Assembly: GCF_039555335.1 (NCBI RefSeq)
Contig: NC_092647.1
Coordinates: 14,057,594 to 14,121,593 of the forward strand
Origin: Amphiura filiformis
Taxonomy: Eukaryota; Echinodermata; Ophiuroidea; Amphilepidida; Amphiuridae
Reading direction: 5' to 3'
DNA: 64,000 nt
This document shows positions 11,923 to 26,428 of this stretch, piece after piece (position 1 is the stretch's first letter; each line of letters opens with the position of its first letter). The notes beneath the pieces were generated by a model. It was not told where the DNA came from. It did no database searches and saw nothing but the letters and a program-made list of their open reading frames with translations. The translations under genes were made by a program, and so were the position numbers.

Positions 11923-12744
11923 ATTTGAAAAATTATTTTCTGACATAAATAAGCATGGTGTATGTGGTCAACATACAAAAATAAACTCTTGCTGGTAAAA
12001 TAAAACAAATATAGATTTTTAAAAAATAACAGCAATTCAATTCAGTTCAATTCAATTCAATTTTATTAAAAATTTAATTGGCCGTTAACATTAAAGAAGA
12101 CCTGAATGCTGAATATCAATAATATAAAGTGTAATTCAAACTTTTGTAATCTAAGAAATTGCTTAAAATGGTGAAAAAGTATCCATTTATGGCCAAAATC
12201 TACTTATGGATTTCAGGAGGTCATAAGTCAAAAACCATGGTTCACAGAAAAATATTGCGATTGACCCTTTTTGATCCACCTTCATAGATTTATACACTTT
12301 CAATAAATGAAGCATGAGTCAGTTTTCAAACAAATTCCCCTGTGAGTTATTTTTGCTCAAAACTGCACAAAGTCGCCAAGAAATGGCATTTTCACCCATG
12401 AATCAAATACATTGAATTAAGTGATGATTTCGTTCATAGATATAAAATATCCATGTGGCATGTGTTCTTTACACTCCATTTAGTTTTAAAGATATAACCA
12501 GTTGAAAAGTGAAATGTTTGGGTAAAAATTGCAAAATTGTTTAATGCTCTCGTAACCGTTGCCATGTAAAGGAATAGAACGCGCGGTTACGAATTTGCCA
12601 TCATGTCAGAAAAGATTCTGCAGACTCTTCTGAACAATTTGATATAAGATTTGTCCATTTGATGTTGAAACATCTGTCCTATGAAACCATTAAATAGAGC
12701 TCTTTTTGCTGCATGGCCTCTATACCCTACAGAAAATTGTACAC

Positions 12745-13035
12745 ATCAATGCTATCTACAGTAGATAGCAGATTAATATCATCAATGCTATCTACAGTAG
12801 ATAGCAAATTGAACTCATCAATTTTATCTACAGTAGATAGCAAATTGAACTCATCAATGTTATCTACAGTAGATAGTAAATTGAGCTCATCAATGCTTTC
12901 GAGTCTACAGTCGATAGCAAAGTGAAACCATTAAATTATGCTATCTACATACAGTAGATAGCAAATTGTAATATCAAACATGTCAAAGTTATCTACAGTA
13001 GATAGCAAATTGGAATCATCAATGCTATCTATGTC
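12745..13035 (+). repeat. minisatellite with TATCTACAGTAGATA palindrome
   Basis: Units of about 33-36 bp each contain the near-perfect palindrome CTATCTACAGTAGATAG, separated by AAATTGAACTCATCAATG-like spacers. The same array appears at 16,991-17,281, and a cleaner 36 bp version at 30,113-30,440. Confidence 0.85.
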
Positions 13036-15485
13036 AAGGTAATTGTCATGGTTAGGTCGATGTGGTTGTGTCACGCTTGTGTCTGTTGTTCATGTTGTGG
13101 TTGTTCAGTGTTGTTTTGTATGTTTGTACTCGTGTCATTCAGGTTTGGGTCATCATTATATAGATAATGTGGTTGAGATTTCGTCTTTGTGGCCGGCTTG
13201 CTATGTTTGTGATTATGATTAGTTGCGTGGTTGCAGGCCCGTTATCAAGGGGCTGGGGCGGACCCCCATCCCCAAATACCCGTTTGCGAGCGAAAAAAAT
13301 AGGGGCGGTTATACCTTTTGGTCCAAAAGATCCAAATTTTGGAGAAAAAAGTCCACTTTTTTCAAAATCAGCCCGCACCCCTAAAATATAATAAATCCTG
13401 GTTACGGGCCTGGTGGTTGCGGTTGCGTACACTACAATATTCCAATTGCGACTGCCTGTACACAGGTACGTCTTCCTCAATGAACTTGAATGGTACCATG
13501 GTAGTTCCAGTGTAGTGCAGTGACCACTGCTGGTGGGTCCTGTGGACCTGTGCAGTAGCCGCAGTATTGGTACTGTGCAGGTACTCTGTGTGTACCCGTG
13601 CAGGCGGCCATGATAGGAATCTTGTAGTGTAGTTGTCGTTCTGGTTGTTGCTTGTTTGTACTTTGGTGCGGTTTTACCGCAAGGCTCTTCAGATTTCACA
13701 CCACCAAATAGAATTCTATGGTTGTGCGCCCTTAATACCAATTCTCAGAAAAACCCATAGACATCTAAAGTAAGCATTAAAATGAGCCGAAATTTGCATA
13801 ATTTTGGGAAAATTTGGATTGGTCATGATTAGAAATGATAAATACTGCAAGTGTACCACAAATGGGAGAGATTGAATAATTTTTAATGAATTTTAAGCAG
13901 CCTTTTCTTTACAGAAACACTCATATGATTTTGCATGTTAAATAGGCAATTCCCGACATCGTAGACTTCGAGGGCCAGTCGTAAAAAATAATGACTGTCA
14001 ACCTGTACTTTTCCCAGCCAGAGGGATCAGGCAAGGGCTGATTTCAACCATCATAGCTGTCGCTTTAAAATGAGTCGCTCCTGTGAAGAAAAAAAAAAAT
14101 GACGTTTTCTTAGGACAAATTTAGCACATACCTCTATGGGACTCTGATTTGGTGGTGTGATATCTTTGCGATTACCCATTTATTCAATGCCTTCTTCGGT
14201 GACAGCGCCATCTTTACAAGCATCAAAGTGATAGTTATTTCTATCTTCTTCATGCCTAGCTCGTTGTATATCTCCTGCTGTATATGCTCATACAATAAAA
14301 TTCAGATTTTTCCTCTGTCTACGTGGTAAAACCCAAACGGTGTCTCTTCAGAGCCACACCAGGCTGAGTCAGCCGAGGAAGGGCTAAAACGTGGTCAATT
14401 TACTTTGCATGATCCTCCGCTAGCTTGACTTCCTCGCATCCAAGCCTGTTCCGCAGAGCCCAAGTTTGCGTTATCCATCCGACACCACGTTGTGGTTGTG
14501 CACATGTGTCTGTTTTATATGTGACCCCTCAGCACAACTGAGCCCGGATGTCGCCAGTGCCACTATTGAGATATGCTCCATCGAACTTAACAATAAACAA
14601 TAGGAAACAAAGGATTTATTGACTGTTTTATTGATTTTCACTACTTAAATGTCAAGTACTATAGACATGATATACATCATTTTGAAGCTAATTTCAAGCA
14701 GAATATTTTGGTTGAATATCTCAAAAATGATGATTGGCGACTTCAGGGCTCAGTTGTGCTGAGAGGTCACATATGTGCGGTATCGCAATGAGCTGGTATT
14801 ATAGCTTCAGTTGGATAACCGATTATAAAGGAAACGCAAGGAAACAATGGTATGTGGACCTTTGTTCACGAAATGAGACAATGGTCTGCTTTTTGTTAAC
14901 CAGCATTCTTGAAAATGAGCAACATAATGATTGTTGACTTAATACGGTTTGGAAATAATTTCCTCATATTTTTGGTGTTATCTGTCGTTTACATATCCTT
15001 CCTAAAACACCAAAGTACGCATATTTCCAAACATCTAAATTAGCTAAAAATTTAGGACATGTTACAAAACTATATTTTCTACAATTTTAGAAGAGTACTT
15101 TTAATATTGGCTGGTTATTTTTCACACAGCGACGTTAACTAGGCAAATCCCCATACTTCTAACGTACGCTATTTGTAGAGGTCACGCGTCAATGGTAAGA
15201 GCACTGTGTATTGTGTATAGGAAAACGGACAGTAACTGCAGTATGTCTGATTTGGTGGTGTGATATCTTTACGATTACCCATTTATTCAATGCCTTCTTC
15301 GGTGACAGCGCCATCTTTACAAGCATCAAAGTGATAAAGCTTTACCACTGTAAATAGACCTGTATCATCCAAACAAACCATCGTTTGATGTATGTTAATT
15401 ATCTTTTAATCATAATTGTTGTTTTAATGACGGTAGAGATCAATTGTATTTATGAATAAGTTACGAATGAGTGATCACATTAGAA

Positions 15486-15804
15486 CAGTGGCGTAGCGAC
15501 GGGTGGGAGTGCAGGGGGCACGTCCCATGGGCGCCACCCTTAGGGGCGTCGAATTGATCAATTCAGCATCGATTCTGCGCCCCTCCAAGTGATGGAAGTC
15601 AAAATTTTCGCGCGCATTTCAGCACAAAATCATTTCAAATATCAGTTTAAGACCGATATTCAACTTCATTATGACCAATATTAATTAGTGGTAGGCCCTA
15701 TTTGTGCAAATTTTCACGCGCTCCACGCGCAATTGTTTCAAGAATCGGGGGGCGTCATTATGTATCCTAAGCCCTGTACGCCACAAGCCCTAGCTACGCC
15801 ACTG
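15486..15804. mobile_element. hAT-like MITE (copy in duplication A)
   Basis: Ends CAGTGGCGTAGC and GCTACGCCACTG are inverted repeats 319 bp apart. They are flanked by CATTAGAA on the left and CATTAAAA on the right, an 8 bp target duplication with one mutation. Confidence 0.75.
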
Positions 15805-16990
15805 CATTAAAAAGGTTTTGTAATAATAAATGAAAATGATCATTAAAAACCCTCTCCACACTGGTTCCAAATCTACATTTTCTTTAAAAATTCAAAAATG
15901 TCAGAAATGTGCATTGCCATAGATATGTCAAAAGACAGGCACAGTGTGCCAGCATGTTTCCAGGATTGTAGATACGATGCAACCCATGTTGTCAATGTTG
16001 GAGATGCTGCAGACGGCGCCAGGAGACGGCGGCCATATTGAATTTCACAGTTGAATTACAGAAATAATTATGACTTTTAGACATACGGTAAAAGTAAAAG
16101 ACCTCTAGTGTGGAAGGATCTAATTGTCTGGGATCCACACTGCATGACTTTACTTTCAACAGGTTTTTAAATTTGAAAAATTATTTTCTGACATAAATAA
16201 GCATGGTGTATGTGGTCAACATACAAAAATAAACTCTTGCTGGTAAAATAAAACAAATATAGATTTTTAAAAAATAACAGCAATTCAATTCAGTTCAATT
16301 CAATTCAATTTTATTAAAAATTTAATTGGCCGTTAACATTAAAGAAGACCTGAATGCTGAATATCAATAATATAAAGTGTAATTCAAACTTTTGTAATCT
16401 AAGAAATTGCTTAAAATGGTGAAAAAGTATCCATTTATGGCCAAAATCTACTTATGGATTTCAGGAGGTCATAAGTCAAAAACCATGGTTCACAGAAAAA
16501 TATTGCGATTGACCCTTTTGATCCACCTTCATAGATTTATACACTTTCAATAAATGAAGCATGAGTCAGTTTTCAAACAAATTCCCCTGTGAGTTATTTT
16601 TGCTCAAAACTGCACAAAGTCGCCAAGAAATGGCATTTTCACCCATGAATCAAATACATTGAATTAAGTGATGATTTCGTTCATAGATATAAAATATCCA
16701 TGTGGCATGTGTTCTTTACACTCCATTTAGTTTTAAAGATATAACCAGTTGAAAAGTGAAATGTTTGGGTAAAATTGCAAAATTGTTTAATGCTCTCGTA
16801 ACCGTTGCCATGTAAAGGAATAGAACGCGCGGTTACGAATTTGCCATCATGTCAGAAAAGATTCTGCAGACTCTTCTGAACAATTTGATATAAGATTTGT
16901 CCATTTGATGTTGAAACATCTGTCCTATGAAACCATTAAATAGAGCTCTTTTTGCTGCATGGCCTCTATACCCTACAGAAAATTGTACAC

Positions 16991-17281
16991 ATCAATGCTA
17001 TCTACAGTAGATAGCAGATTAATATCATCAATGCTATCTACAGTAGATAGCAAATTGAACTCATCAATTTTATCTACAGTAGATAGCAAATTGAACTCAT
17101 CAATGTTATCTACAGTAGATAGTAAATTGAGCTCATCAATGCTTTCGAGTCTACAGTCGATAGCAAAGTGAAACCATTAAATTATGCTATCTACATACAG
17201 TAGATAGCAAATTGTAATATCAAACATGTCAAAGTTATCTACAGTAGATAGCAAATTGGAATCATCAATGCTATCTATGTC
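16991..17281 (+). repeat. minisatellite with TATCTACAGTAGATA palindrome (copy B)
   Basis: Second copy of the minisatellite at 12,745-13,035, carried along by the 4.25 kb duplication. Confidence 0.85.
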
Positions 17282-19728
17282 AAGGTAATTGTCATGGTTA
17301 GGTCGATGTGGTTGTGTCACGCTTGTGTCTGTTGTTCATGTTGTGGTTGTTCAGTGTTGTTTTGTATGTTTGTACTCGTGTCATTCAGGTTTGGGTCATC
17401 ATTATATAGATAATGTGGTTGAGATTTCGTCTTTGTGGCCGGCTTGCTATGTTTGTGATTATGATTAGTTGCGTGGTTGCAGGCCCGTTATCAAGGGGCT
17501 GGGGCGGACCCCCATCCCCAAATACCCGTTTGCGAGCGAAAAAAATAGGGGCGGTTATACCTTTTGGTCCAAAAAGATCCAAATTTTGGAGAAAAAAAGT
17601 CCACTTTTTCAAAATCAGCCCGCACCCCTAAAATATAATAAATCCTGGTTACGGGCCTGGTGGTTGCGGTTGCGTACACTACAATATTCCAATTGCGACT
17701 GCCTGTACACAGGTACGTCTTCCTCAATGAACTTGAATGGTACCATGGTAGTTCCAGTGTAGTGCAGTGACCACTGCTGGTGGGTCCTGTGGACCTGTGC
17801 AGTAGCCGCAGTATTGGTACTGTGCAGGTACTCTGTGTGTACCCGTGCAGGCGGCCATGATAGGAATCTTGTAGTGTAGTTGTCGTTCTGGTTGTTGCTT
17901 GTTTGTACTTTGGTGCGGTTTTACCGCAAGGCTCTTCAGATTTCACACCACCAAATAGAATTCTATGGTTGTGCGCCCTTAATACCAATTCTCAGAAAAA
18001 CCCATAGACATCTAAAGTAAGCATTAAAATGAGCCGAAATTTGCATAATTTTGGGAAAATTTGGATTGGTCATGATTAGAAATGATAAATACTGCAAGTG
18101 TACCACAAATGGGAGAGATTGAATAATTTTTAATGAATTTTAAGCAGCCTTTTCTTTACAGAAACACTCATATGATTTTGCATGTTAAATAGGCAATTCC
18201 CGACATCGTAGACTTCGAGGGCCAGTCGTAAAAAATAATGACTGTCAACCTGTACTTTTCCCAGCCAGAGGGATCAGGCAAGGGCTGATTTCAACCATCA
18301 TAGCTGTCGCTTTAAAATGAGTCGCTCCTGTGAAGAAAAAATGACGTTTTCTTAGGACAAATTTAGCACATACCTCTATGGGACTCTGATTTGGTGGTGT
18401 GATATCTTTGCGATTACCCATTTATTCAATGCCTTCTTCGGTGACAGCGCCATCTTTACAAGCATCAAAGTGATAGTTATTTCTATCTTCTTCATGCCTA
18501 GCTCGTTGTATATCTCCTGCTGTATATGCTCATACAATAAAATTCAGATTTTTCCTCTGTCTACGTGGTAAAACCCAAACGGTGTCTCTTCAGAGCCACA
18601 CCAGGCTGAGTCAGCCGAGGAAGGGCTAAAACGTGGTCAATTTACTTTGCATGATCCTCCGCTAGCTTGACTTCCTCGCATCCAAGCCTGTTCCGCAGAG
18701 CCCAAGTTTGCGTTATCCATCCGACACCACGTTGTGGTTGTGCACATGTGTCTGTTTTATATGTGACCCCTCAGCACAACTGAGCCCGGATGTCGCCAGT
18801 GCCACTATTGAGATATGCTCCATCGAACTTAACAATAAACAATAGGAAACAAAGGATTTATTGACTGTTTTATTGATTTTTCACTACTTAAATGTCAAGT
18901 ACTATAGACATGATATACATCATTTTGAAGCTAATTTCAAGCAGAATATTTTGGTTGAATATCTCAAAAATGATGATTGGCGACTTCAGGGCTCAGTTGT
19001 GCTGAGAGGTCACATATGTGCGGTATCGCAATGAGCTGGTATTATAGCTTCAGTTGGATAACCGATTATAAAGGAAACGCAAGGAAACAATGGTATGTGG
19101 ACCTTTGTTCACGAAATGAGACAATGGTCTGCTTTTTGTTAACCAGCATTCTTGAAAATGAGCAACATAATGATTGTTGACTTAATACGGTTTGGAAATA
19201 ATTTCCTCATATTTTTGGTGTTATCTGTCGTTTACATATCCTTCCTAAAACACCAAAGTACGCATATTTCCAAACATCTAAATTAGCTAAAAATTTAGGA
19301 CATGTTACAAAACTATATTTTCTACAATTTTAGAAGAGTACTTTTAATATTGGCTGGTTATTTTTCACACAGCGACGTTAACTAGGCAAATCCCCATACT
19401 TCTAACGTACGCTATTTGTAGAGGTCACGCGTCAATGGTAAGAGCACTGTGTATTGTGTATAGGAAAACGGACAGTAACTGCAGTATGTCTGATTTGGTG
19501 GTGTGATATCTTTACGATTACCCATTTATTCAATGCCTTCTTCGGTGACAGCGCCATCTTTACAAGCATCAAAGTGATAAAGCTTTACCACTGTAAATAG
19601 ACCTGTATCATCCAAACAAACCATCGTTTGATGTATGTTAATTATCTTTTAATCATAATTGTTGTTTTAATGACGGTAGAGATCAATTGTATTTATGAAT
19701 AAGTTACGAATGAGTGATCACATTAGAA

Positions 19729-20047
19729 CAGTGGCGTAGCGACGGGTGGGAGTGCAGGGGGCACGTCCCATGGGCGCCACCCTTAGGGGCGTCGAATTGA
19801 TCAATTCAGCATCGATTCTGCGCCCCTCCAAGTGATGGAAGTCAAAATTTTCGCGCGCATTTCAGCACAAAATCATTTCAAATATCAGTTTAAGACCGAT
19901 ATTCAACTTCATTATGACCAATATTAATTAGTGGTAGGCCCTATTTGTGCAAATTTTCACGCGCTCCACGCGCAATTGTTTCAAGAATCGGGGGGCGTCA
20001 TTATGTATCCTAAGCCCTGTACGCCACAAGCCCTAGCTACGCCACTG
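19729..20047. mobile_element. hAT-like MITE (copy in duplication B)
   Basis: Same 319 bp element as at 15,486. Here both flanks read CATTAGAA exactly, so the 8 bp target duplication is perfect. The copy in A has since mutated one base on the right. Confidence 0.8.
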
Positions 20048-20417
20048 CATTAGAAAGGTTTTGTAATAATAAATGAAAATGATCATTAAAAACCCTCTCC
20101 ACACTGGTTCCAAATCTACATTTTCTTTAAAAATTCAAAAATGTCAGAAATGTGCATTGCCATAGATATGTCAAAAGACAGGCACAGTGTGCCAGCATGT
20201 TTCCAGGATTGTAGATACGATGCAACCCATGTTGTCAATGTTGGAGATGCTGCAGACGGCGCCAGGAGACGGCGGCCATATTGAATTTCACAGTTGAATT
20301 ACAGAAATAATTATGACTTTTAGACATACGGTAAAAGTAAAAGACCTCTAGTGTGGAAGGATCTAATTGTCTGGGATCCACACTGCATGACTTTACTTTC
20401 AACATGTTTTTAAACTT

Positions 20418-20859
20418 TAACATGATTAAAAAAAATTTTGTTCGGTTACCCAGGTAACAAAACACCTGATATATGGCAATTTTTTACCCCTGGTCATGCT
20501 CACGGTGGAGACCAAAATTTGATTTATGCCTATAACGTTTTTTGAATCCTAATAATGAGCGAAGTACAATTAGCTCCATCTTCGCTTAATTTTGAAATTT
20601 GATTCCTGCGACCATTTTTGTTTTATGTAAATTAGCATTTTCCCTACTTCTTTTTTCTCCCCTTTTGATACGTTGTTGAGGAAGGTGCTTAGAGTTACTA
20701 GCAAGCAAACCCATTGTTCTAGTGTTTTCCAGGTTTATCCATTATTTTCCCTAAATTGACTAATCTAATAGTTTATGGGTTTGTTCATCTGTCTGAATAA
20801 AGCCTCCTTAGCATTTATAAGATTTGGTATGAATTTGTTCATGTGATTTAAGATATAGT
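20418..20859. other. non-coding stretch 3' of zinc-finger copy 3
   Basis: Between the end of the tandem duplication and the decayed fingers I see no gene and no strong repeat. It may hold the former 3' untranslated region of the zinc-finger gene. Confidence 0.4.
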
Positions 20860-22835
<1,976 letters not shown>

Positions 22836-22883
22836 CTGAAACGAATAATAAACATCAATCCATCTAATTGAGGCAAACATTTA

Positions 22884-23068
22884 GAGAATAAACGATATGA
22901 ATTTTAATTTTGCCTATCCTCTACCCATGATAGACGACAGGCAGGTCCAATATTTTGAGTAGTGGATGCCGGCGCAGCCGGTATCCACTACGATAAAAAT
23001 ATTGGACCTGCCTGTCGTCTATCATAGGTAGAGGATAGGCAAAATAAAAATTCCTACCGTTTATTCTC
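22884..23068. mobile_element. long near-perfect palindrome
   Basis: Two arms of about 88 bp mirror each other around a centre near 22,976 (GTGGATGCCGGC facing GCCGGTATCCAC). The outer ends are GAGAATAAACG and CGTTTATTCTC. No coding sequence. Confidence 0.75.
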
Positions 23069-23405
23069 ATTCTTAGTCAGTTAAATATTATTTTAATAAC
23101 TGTAAACAATTTTTGTTAAGCAAAAACTAAGTTACCGTCATAAAAACTCCCTCATTATAAAATGAACGAAACTTGTTTACAACTTCACGTATTCTGTTGC
23201 GCGTACTGCTAGCGCGTCGCGTATTCCGCACTAGTCTACGCATTACAGCGCAAAGCATACGCGCACCTCTACAAGCGTGTAAGGCATTATCGAGACGCAT
23301 GATGACGTGGGGTCGTCTACGGCCTGATAAACGGCACCCGAAATCTTGCGATTGTCCAATCAAAAATGTGTCTACGAACTAGACCACTCCCACTGACTAA
23401 GAATG
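23068..23405. mobile_element. MITE with CATTCTTAGTCAGT ends
   Basis: Ends CATTCTTAGTCAGT and ACTGACTAAGAATG are exact inverted repeats 338 bp apart. The interior is rich in CGCGT and ACGCG motifs. It abuts the palindrome on its left; no target duplication is obvious. Confidence 0.6.
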
Positions 23406-23588
23406 GCGAATCTTAGCGACCGGTGTCATTATTGGCCTACTCACTAATTCTACTTCAATTGACTTTTCCATCAATTTCATAAAATTTCTCAATTTTCCAT
23501 ATGTCTCATCGTACGGACAAAATACAATCAACAGAAATAGTAAAAGTTTGTTTTCGTTTCCTTCCAAGTCATTTCGGGTATTTCAGAG

Positions 23589-23690
23589 AAAGCGTGACCA
23601 AATGTTTAGCGTACTCGCCTTTAGCATGTTTGGTGCACCAGGTCCCGGGTTCAATTCCCAGCGGTGGCAAAAAAGTCTGAAGACGTGTAT
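23589..23690 (+). mobile_element. tRNA-derived SINE head
   Basis: A tRNA-like sequence with an A-box-like TTTAGCGTACTCG and a B box GGGTTCAATTCCC. It resembles the heads at 2,316 and 2,403 and leads directly into the array that follows. It is not a functional tRNA gene, since there is no matching acceptor stem. Confidence 0.6.
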
Positions 23691-24875
23691 GTCTGTTAAT
23701 TGAATTGGCAACATATTTCCGCTCTCCCCATGTTTTATTTAGAATTAGACATTGTGCCATGAGAGTACTCCGTTCTTCGGATGAAACATTAAGTCGACGG
23801 TCTCGCGTACAGAAACCCATACCAATACATGTGTCTCGCAGTCAGATTCAAAAAGAATATGGTGTTAACATCGGACTGTCCCAATCCGTATGTCGTGACC
23901 CAATGGAATATGCCGCCATTTCATTCTCGCGTACAGAGACCCATACCAATACATGTGTCGCAATCAGATTAAAAAAGAGTAGGGTGTTAACATCGGACTG
24001 TCCCAATCCGTATGTCGTGACCCAATGGTATATGCCGCCATTTCAGTCTCGTGTACAGAGACCCTTACCAATACATGTGTCGCAATCAGATTAAAAAAGA
24101 GTAGGGTATTAACATCGGACTGTCCCAATCCGTATGACATGACCCAATGGAATATGCCGCCATTTCATTCTCGCGTACAGAGACCCATACCAGTACATGT
24201 GTCGCAATCAGATTCAAAAAGAGTAGGGTATTAACATCGGACTGTCCCAATCCATATGACATGACCCAATGGAATATGCCGCCATTTCAGTGTCGTGTAC
24301 AGAGACCCATACCAATACATGTGTCTCGCAGTCAGATTCAAAAAGAGTAGGGTGCTAACATCGGACTGTCCCAATCCGTATGTCGTGACCCAATGGTATA
24401 TGCCGCCATTTCAGTATCGTATACAGAGACCCATACCAATACATGTGTCGCAATCAGATTCAAAAAGAGTAGGGTATTAACATCGGACTGTCCCAATCCG
24501 TATGACATGACCCAATGGAATATGCGGCCATTTCAGTGTCGTGTACAGAGACCCATACCAATACATGTGTCTCGCAGTCAGATTCAAAAAGAGTAGGGTG
24601 CTAACATTGGACTGTCCCAATCCGTATGTCGTGACCCAATGGTATATGCCGCCATTTCAGTATCGCATACAGAGACCCATACCAATACAAGTGTCTCGCA
24701 GTCAGATTCAAAAAGAGTAGGGTGTAACATCGGACTGTCCCAATCCGTATGACTTGACCCAATGGAATATGCCGCCATTTCAGTCTCGCGTACAGAGATC
24801 CATAGCAATACATGTGTCTCGCAGTCAGATTCAAAAAGAGTAGGGTGTTAACATCGGACTGTCCCAATCTGGATC
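23691..24875 (+). repeat. about 122 bp tandem array, nine or more units
   Basis: Each unit carries CAGAGACCCATACCAATACA, TCAGATTCAAAAAGAGTAGG and CATCGGACTGTCCCAATCCG. The last motif recurs near 23,870, 23,993, 24,115, 24,237, 24,360, 24,482, 24,605, 24,730 and 24,855. The unit equals the tail of the SINE at 2,490-2,650. Overlapping short frames here are by-products of the repeat. Confidence 0.9.
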
Positions 24876-25254
24876 CAGAGGAGTCAGAGGGGGTGGGGCC
24901 AATTTGGGGGAAACATGAAATATGCTGGAGCGTTTGCGCTACGCAGGGGATGTCTGAAAAAAAGTTAGAAACTTTTGGAAAATGAAGACCCAATTGAAGC
25001 CATTTGGTGGACCATTTTCCCAGCAAACACAAAACGTTTTCGACATCATTCGCAAAAGGTTATAAAAGGTTGTCAGAAAACGTTTAAATGTCGGGTTATA
25101 TAAAGGGTACACTAATGGTGTAAAACGTTTTCATAACATTAAATAACATTTTTTTAGTCCAGGCAAAATAATAGTTGACCTCAAACAAATTGCAACAGAA
25201 TTTTTTTACCACAATGCATTTCTACAATGTCTCTAGAATGACATACTAAAAGTC

Positions 25255-25960
25255 CCTAAATATCCAAGTGGTGGAAATATGCCTAATTTGCATAAATCCA
25301 AAATGGCCGCCAATTCACAGATTTTTCACTTTATTTTGAATGTACCACTCATCTTTTACAACTTTTAAGGTACTTAGATACCTAAAATGCTTATTCCAGA
25401 ATGGATAATCAATTCATGTTTCACAGGTTTGCCAAATGTCTCAATATGGGTGCCTTAATTTGCATAAATCCAAAATGGCCGCCAATTTTGGGATATTTTA
25501 TATTGATTTGGTCATCATTCCCAGTCTACACAACGTTTGTGGTAATTTAAATGTCTAAAATGCACATTTTAGGATCGGTAATATCTATGTATGTTTCGCA
25601 AGTGTGCAACGTGCCTTGATATATGTGCCCTAATTTGCATAAATCCAAAATGGCCTACAATTTTGGGACATTTTATATTGATTTGGTCACACTACAATGT
25701 TTGTGGTAATTTAAATACCTAAAATGCACATTGGGATGGGTAATGTCTATGTATGTTTCACAAGTGTGCAACATGTTTTTATATGTACGCCCTAATTTGC
25801 ATAAATCCATAATTTTTGAACTGATTTTTTCATAATTTTCATATTACGTATCTTTTTTGTGTGTGTGTCTAAAATGCATGTTTCAGGATGGGTAATCTTA
25901 AAATATGTACCCCAAATGTTTCATATGCCATAATCTGTGTGCCTAATTACAAAGAGTGGC
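25255..25960 (+). repeat. about 170 bp tandem repeat, four units
   Basis: Units contain CTAATTTGCATAAATCC, AAAATGGCC and TGTCTAAAATGCA-like motifs, near 25,285, 25,455, 25,632 and 25,795. The units are diverged and the array lies within the composite element. Confidence 0.7.
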
Positions 25961-26029
25961 CAGTTACGGACTTTTCATATTGATTATAAAAAAAGTATAA
26001 TACAAAATATCACACAGAACCCTCAGCTT

Positions 26030-26428
26030 TCATCCAGATTGGGGTACAGTTTGGTTGCAATCCTCAATATTACAATCTTGTAATAAGCACTTATGTGGCA
26101 AAGTCATCTTCAGTAGCATCAATTTCAATGTCTGGTGGTGGCGAGTTAGTGCACAAAGTGTCACGGCACTCAGTGCAGACTGCTGAACAAGGGAGGCCAT
26201 ACTTTTAGCATGTTCAGTTTTTGTTTGCGCAATCTTTCTTATATCCACATCTGATGACCTTAGATTGTGGTGTTGGTGGTTACTCGGTATGTAATGCAAG
26301 ATTTTTGCAATCAACAAGGTGCCAACCCCAATCTTCTGGAAGTTAATTGTTTGCCAAGCCCTTCCACTCGAGTATTTGATAGTAGACACCCAGGAACTTC
26401 TTGAAATAGTCACGTGACAGCAGACCAT
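26030..26428 (-). other. unidentified 132-residue reading frame
   Basis: An open frame from an ATG at 26,428. I do not recognise a domain. The composition is not low-complexity (it includes IGVGTLLIAKILHYIPSNHQ), so it could be a fragment of a gene or transposon captured in the composite element. There is no sign of introns, a duplicate copy or codon conservation to support it. It is more likely a remnant than an active gene. Confidence 0.2.

Larger units (their letters stand above)
11923..16170 (+). repeat. 4.25 kb tandem duplication, copy A
   Basis: This segment is repeated immediately downstream at 16,171-20,417 in the same orientation. The copies are almost identical; the differences seen are a few homopolymer-length changes and scattered substitutions. 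I see no gene with recognisable features. It contains a minisatellite, an insertion-like GC-rich block (about 13,230-13,400) and a hAT-like MITE. The longest frames (about 200 residues, minus strand near 13,139-13,741) are broken by an indel in copy B, which argues against coding. Confidence 0.9.
16171..20417 (+). repeat. 4.25 kb tandem duplication, copy B
   Basis: Head-to-tail copy of 11,923-16,170. The junction is direct: the end of copy A runs into ATTTGAAAAATTATTTTC, which also starts copy A. No gene is seen. Confidence 0.9.

Noticed and set aside
13139..13741. 200-residue minus-strand frame in the tandem duplication
   Set aside because: The near-identical copy at 17,385-17,988 breaks the frame by an indel, no domain is visible, and part of it overlaps an inserted GC-rich block.
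23705..24808. Series of 60-140 residue frames
   Set aside because: They arise from the 122 bp satellite array; the same peptide recurs in every unit with stops between.
23691..24875. Possible CRISPR-like array (also 9,430-11,640)
   Set aside because: The genome is eukaryotic, the units are 122-165 bp with no constant repeat and unique spacer pattern, and the arrays are satellites.
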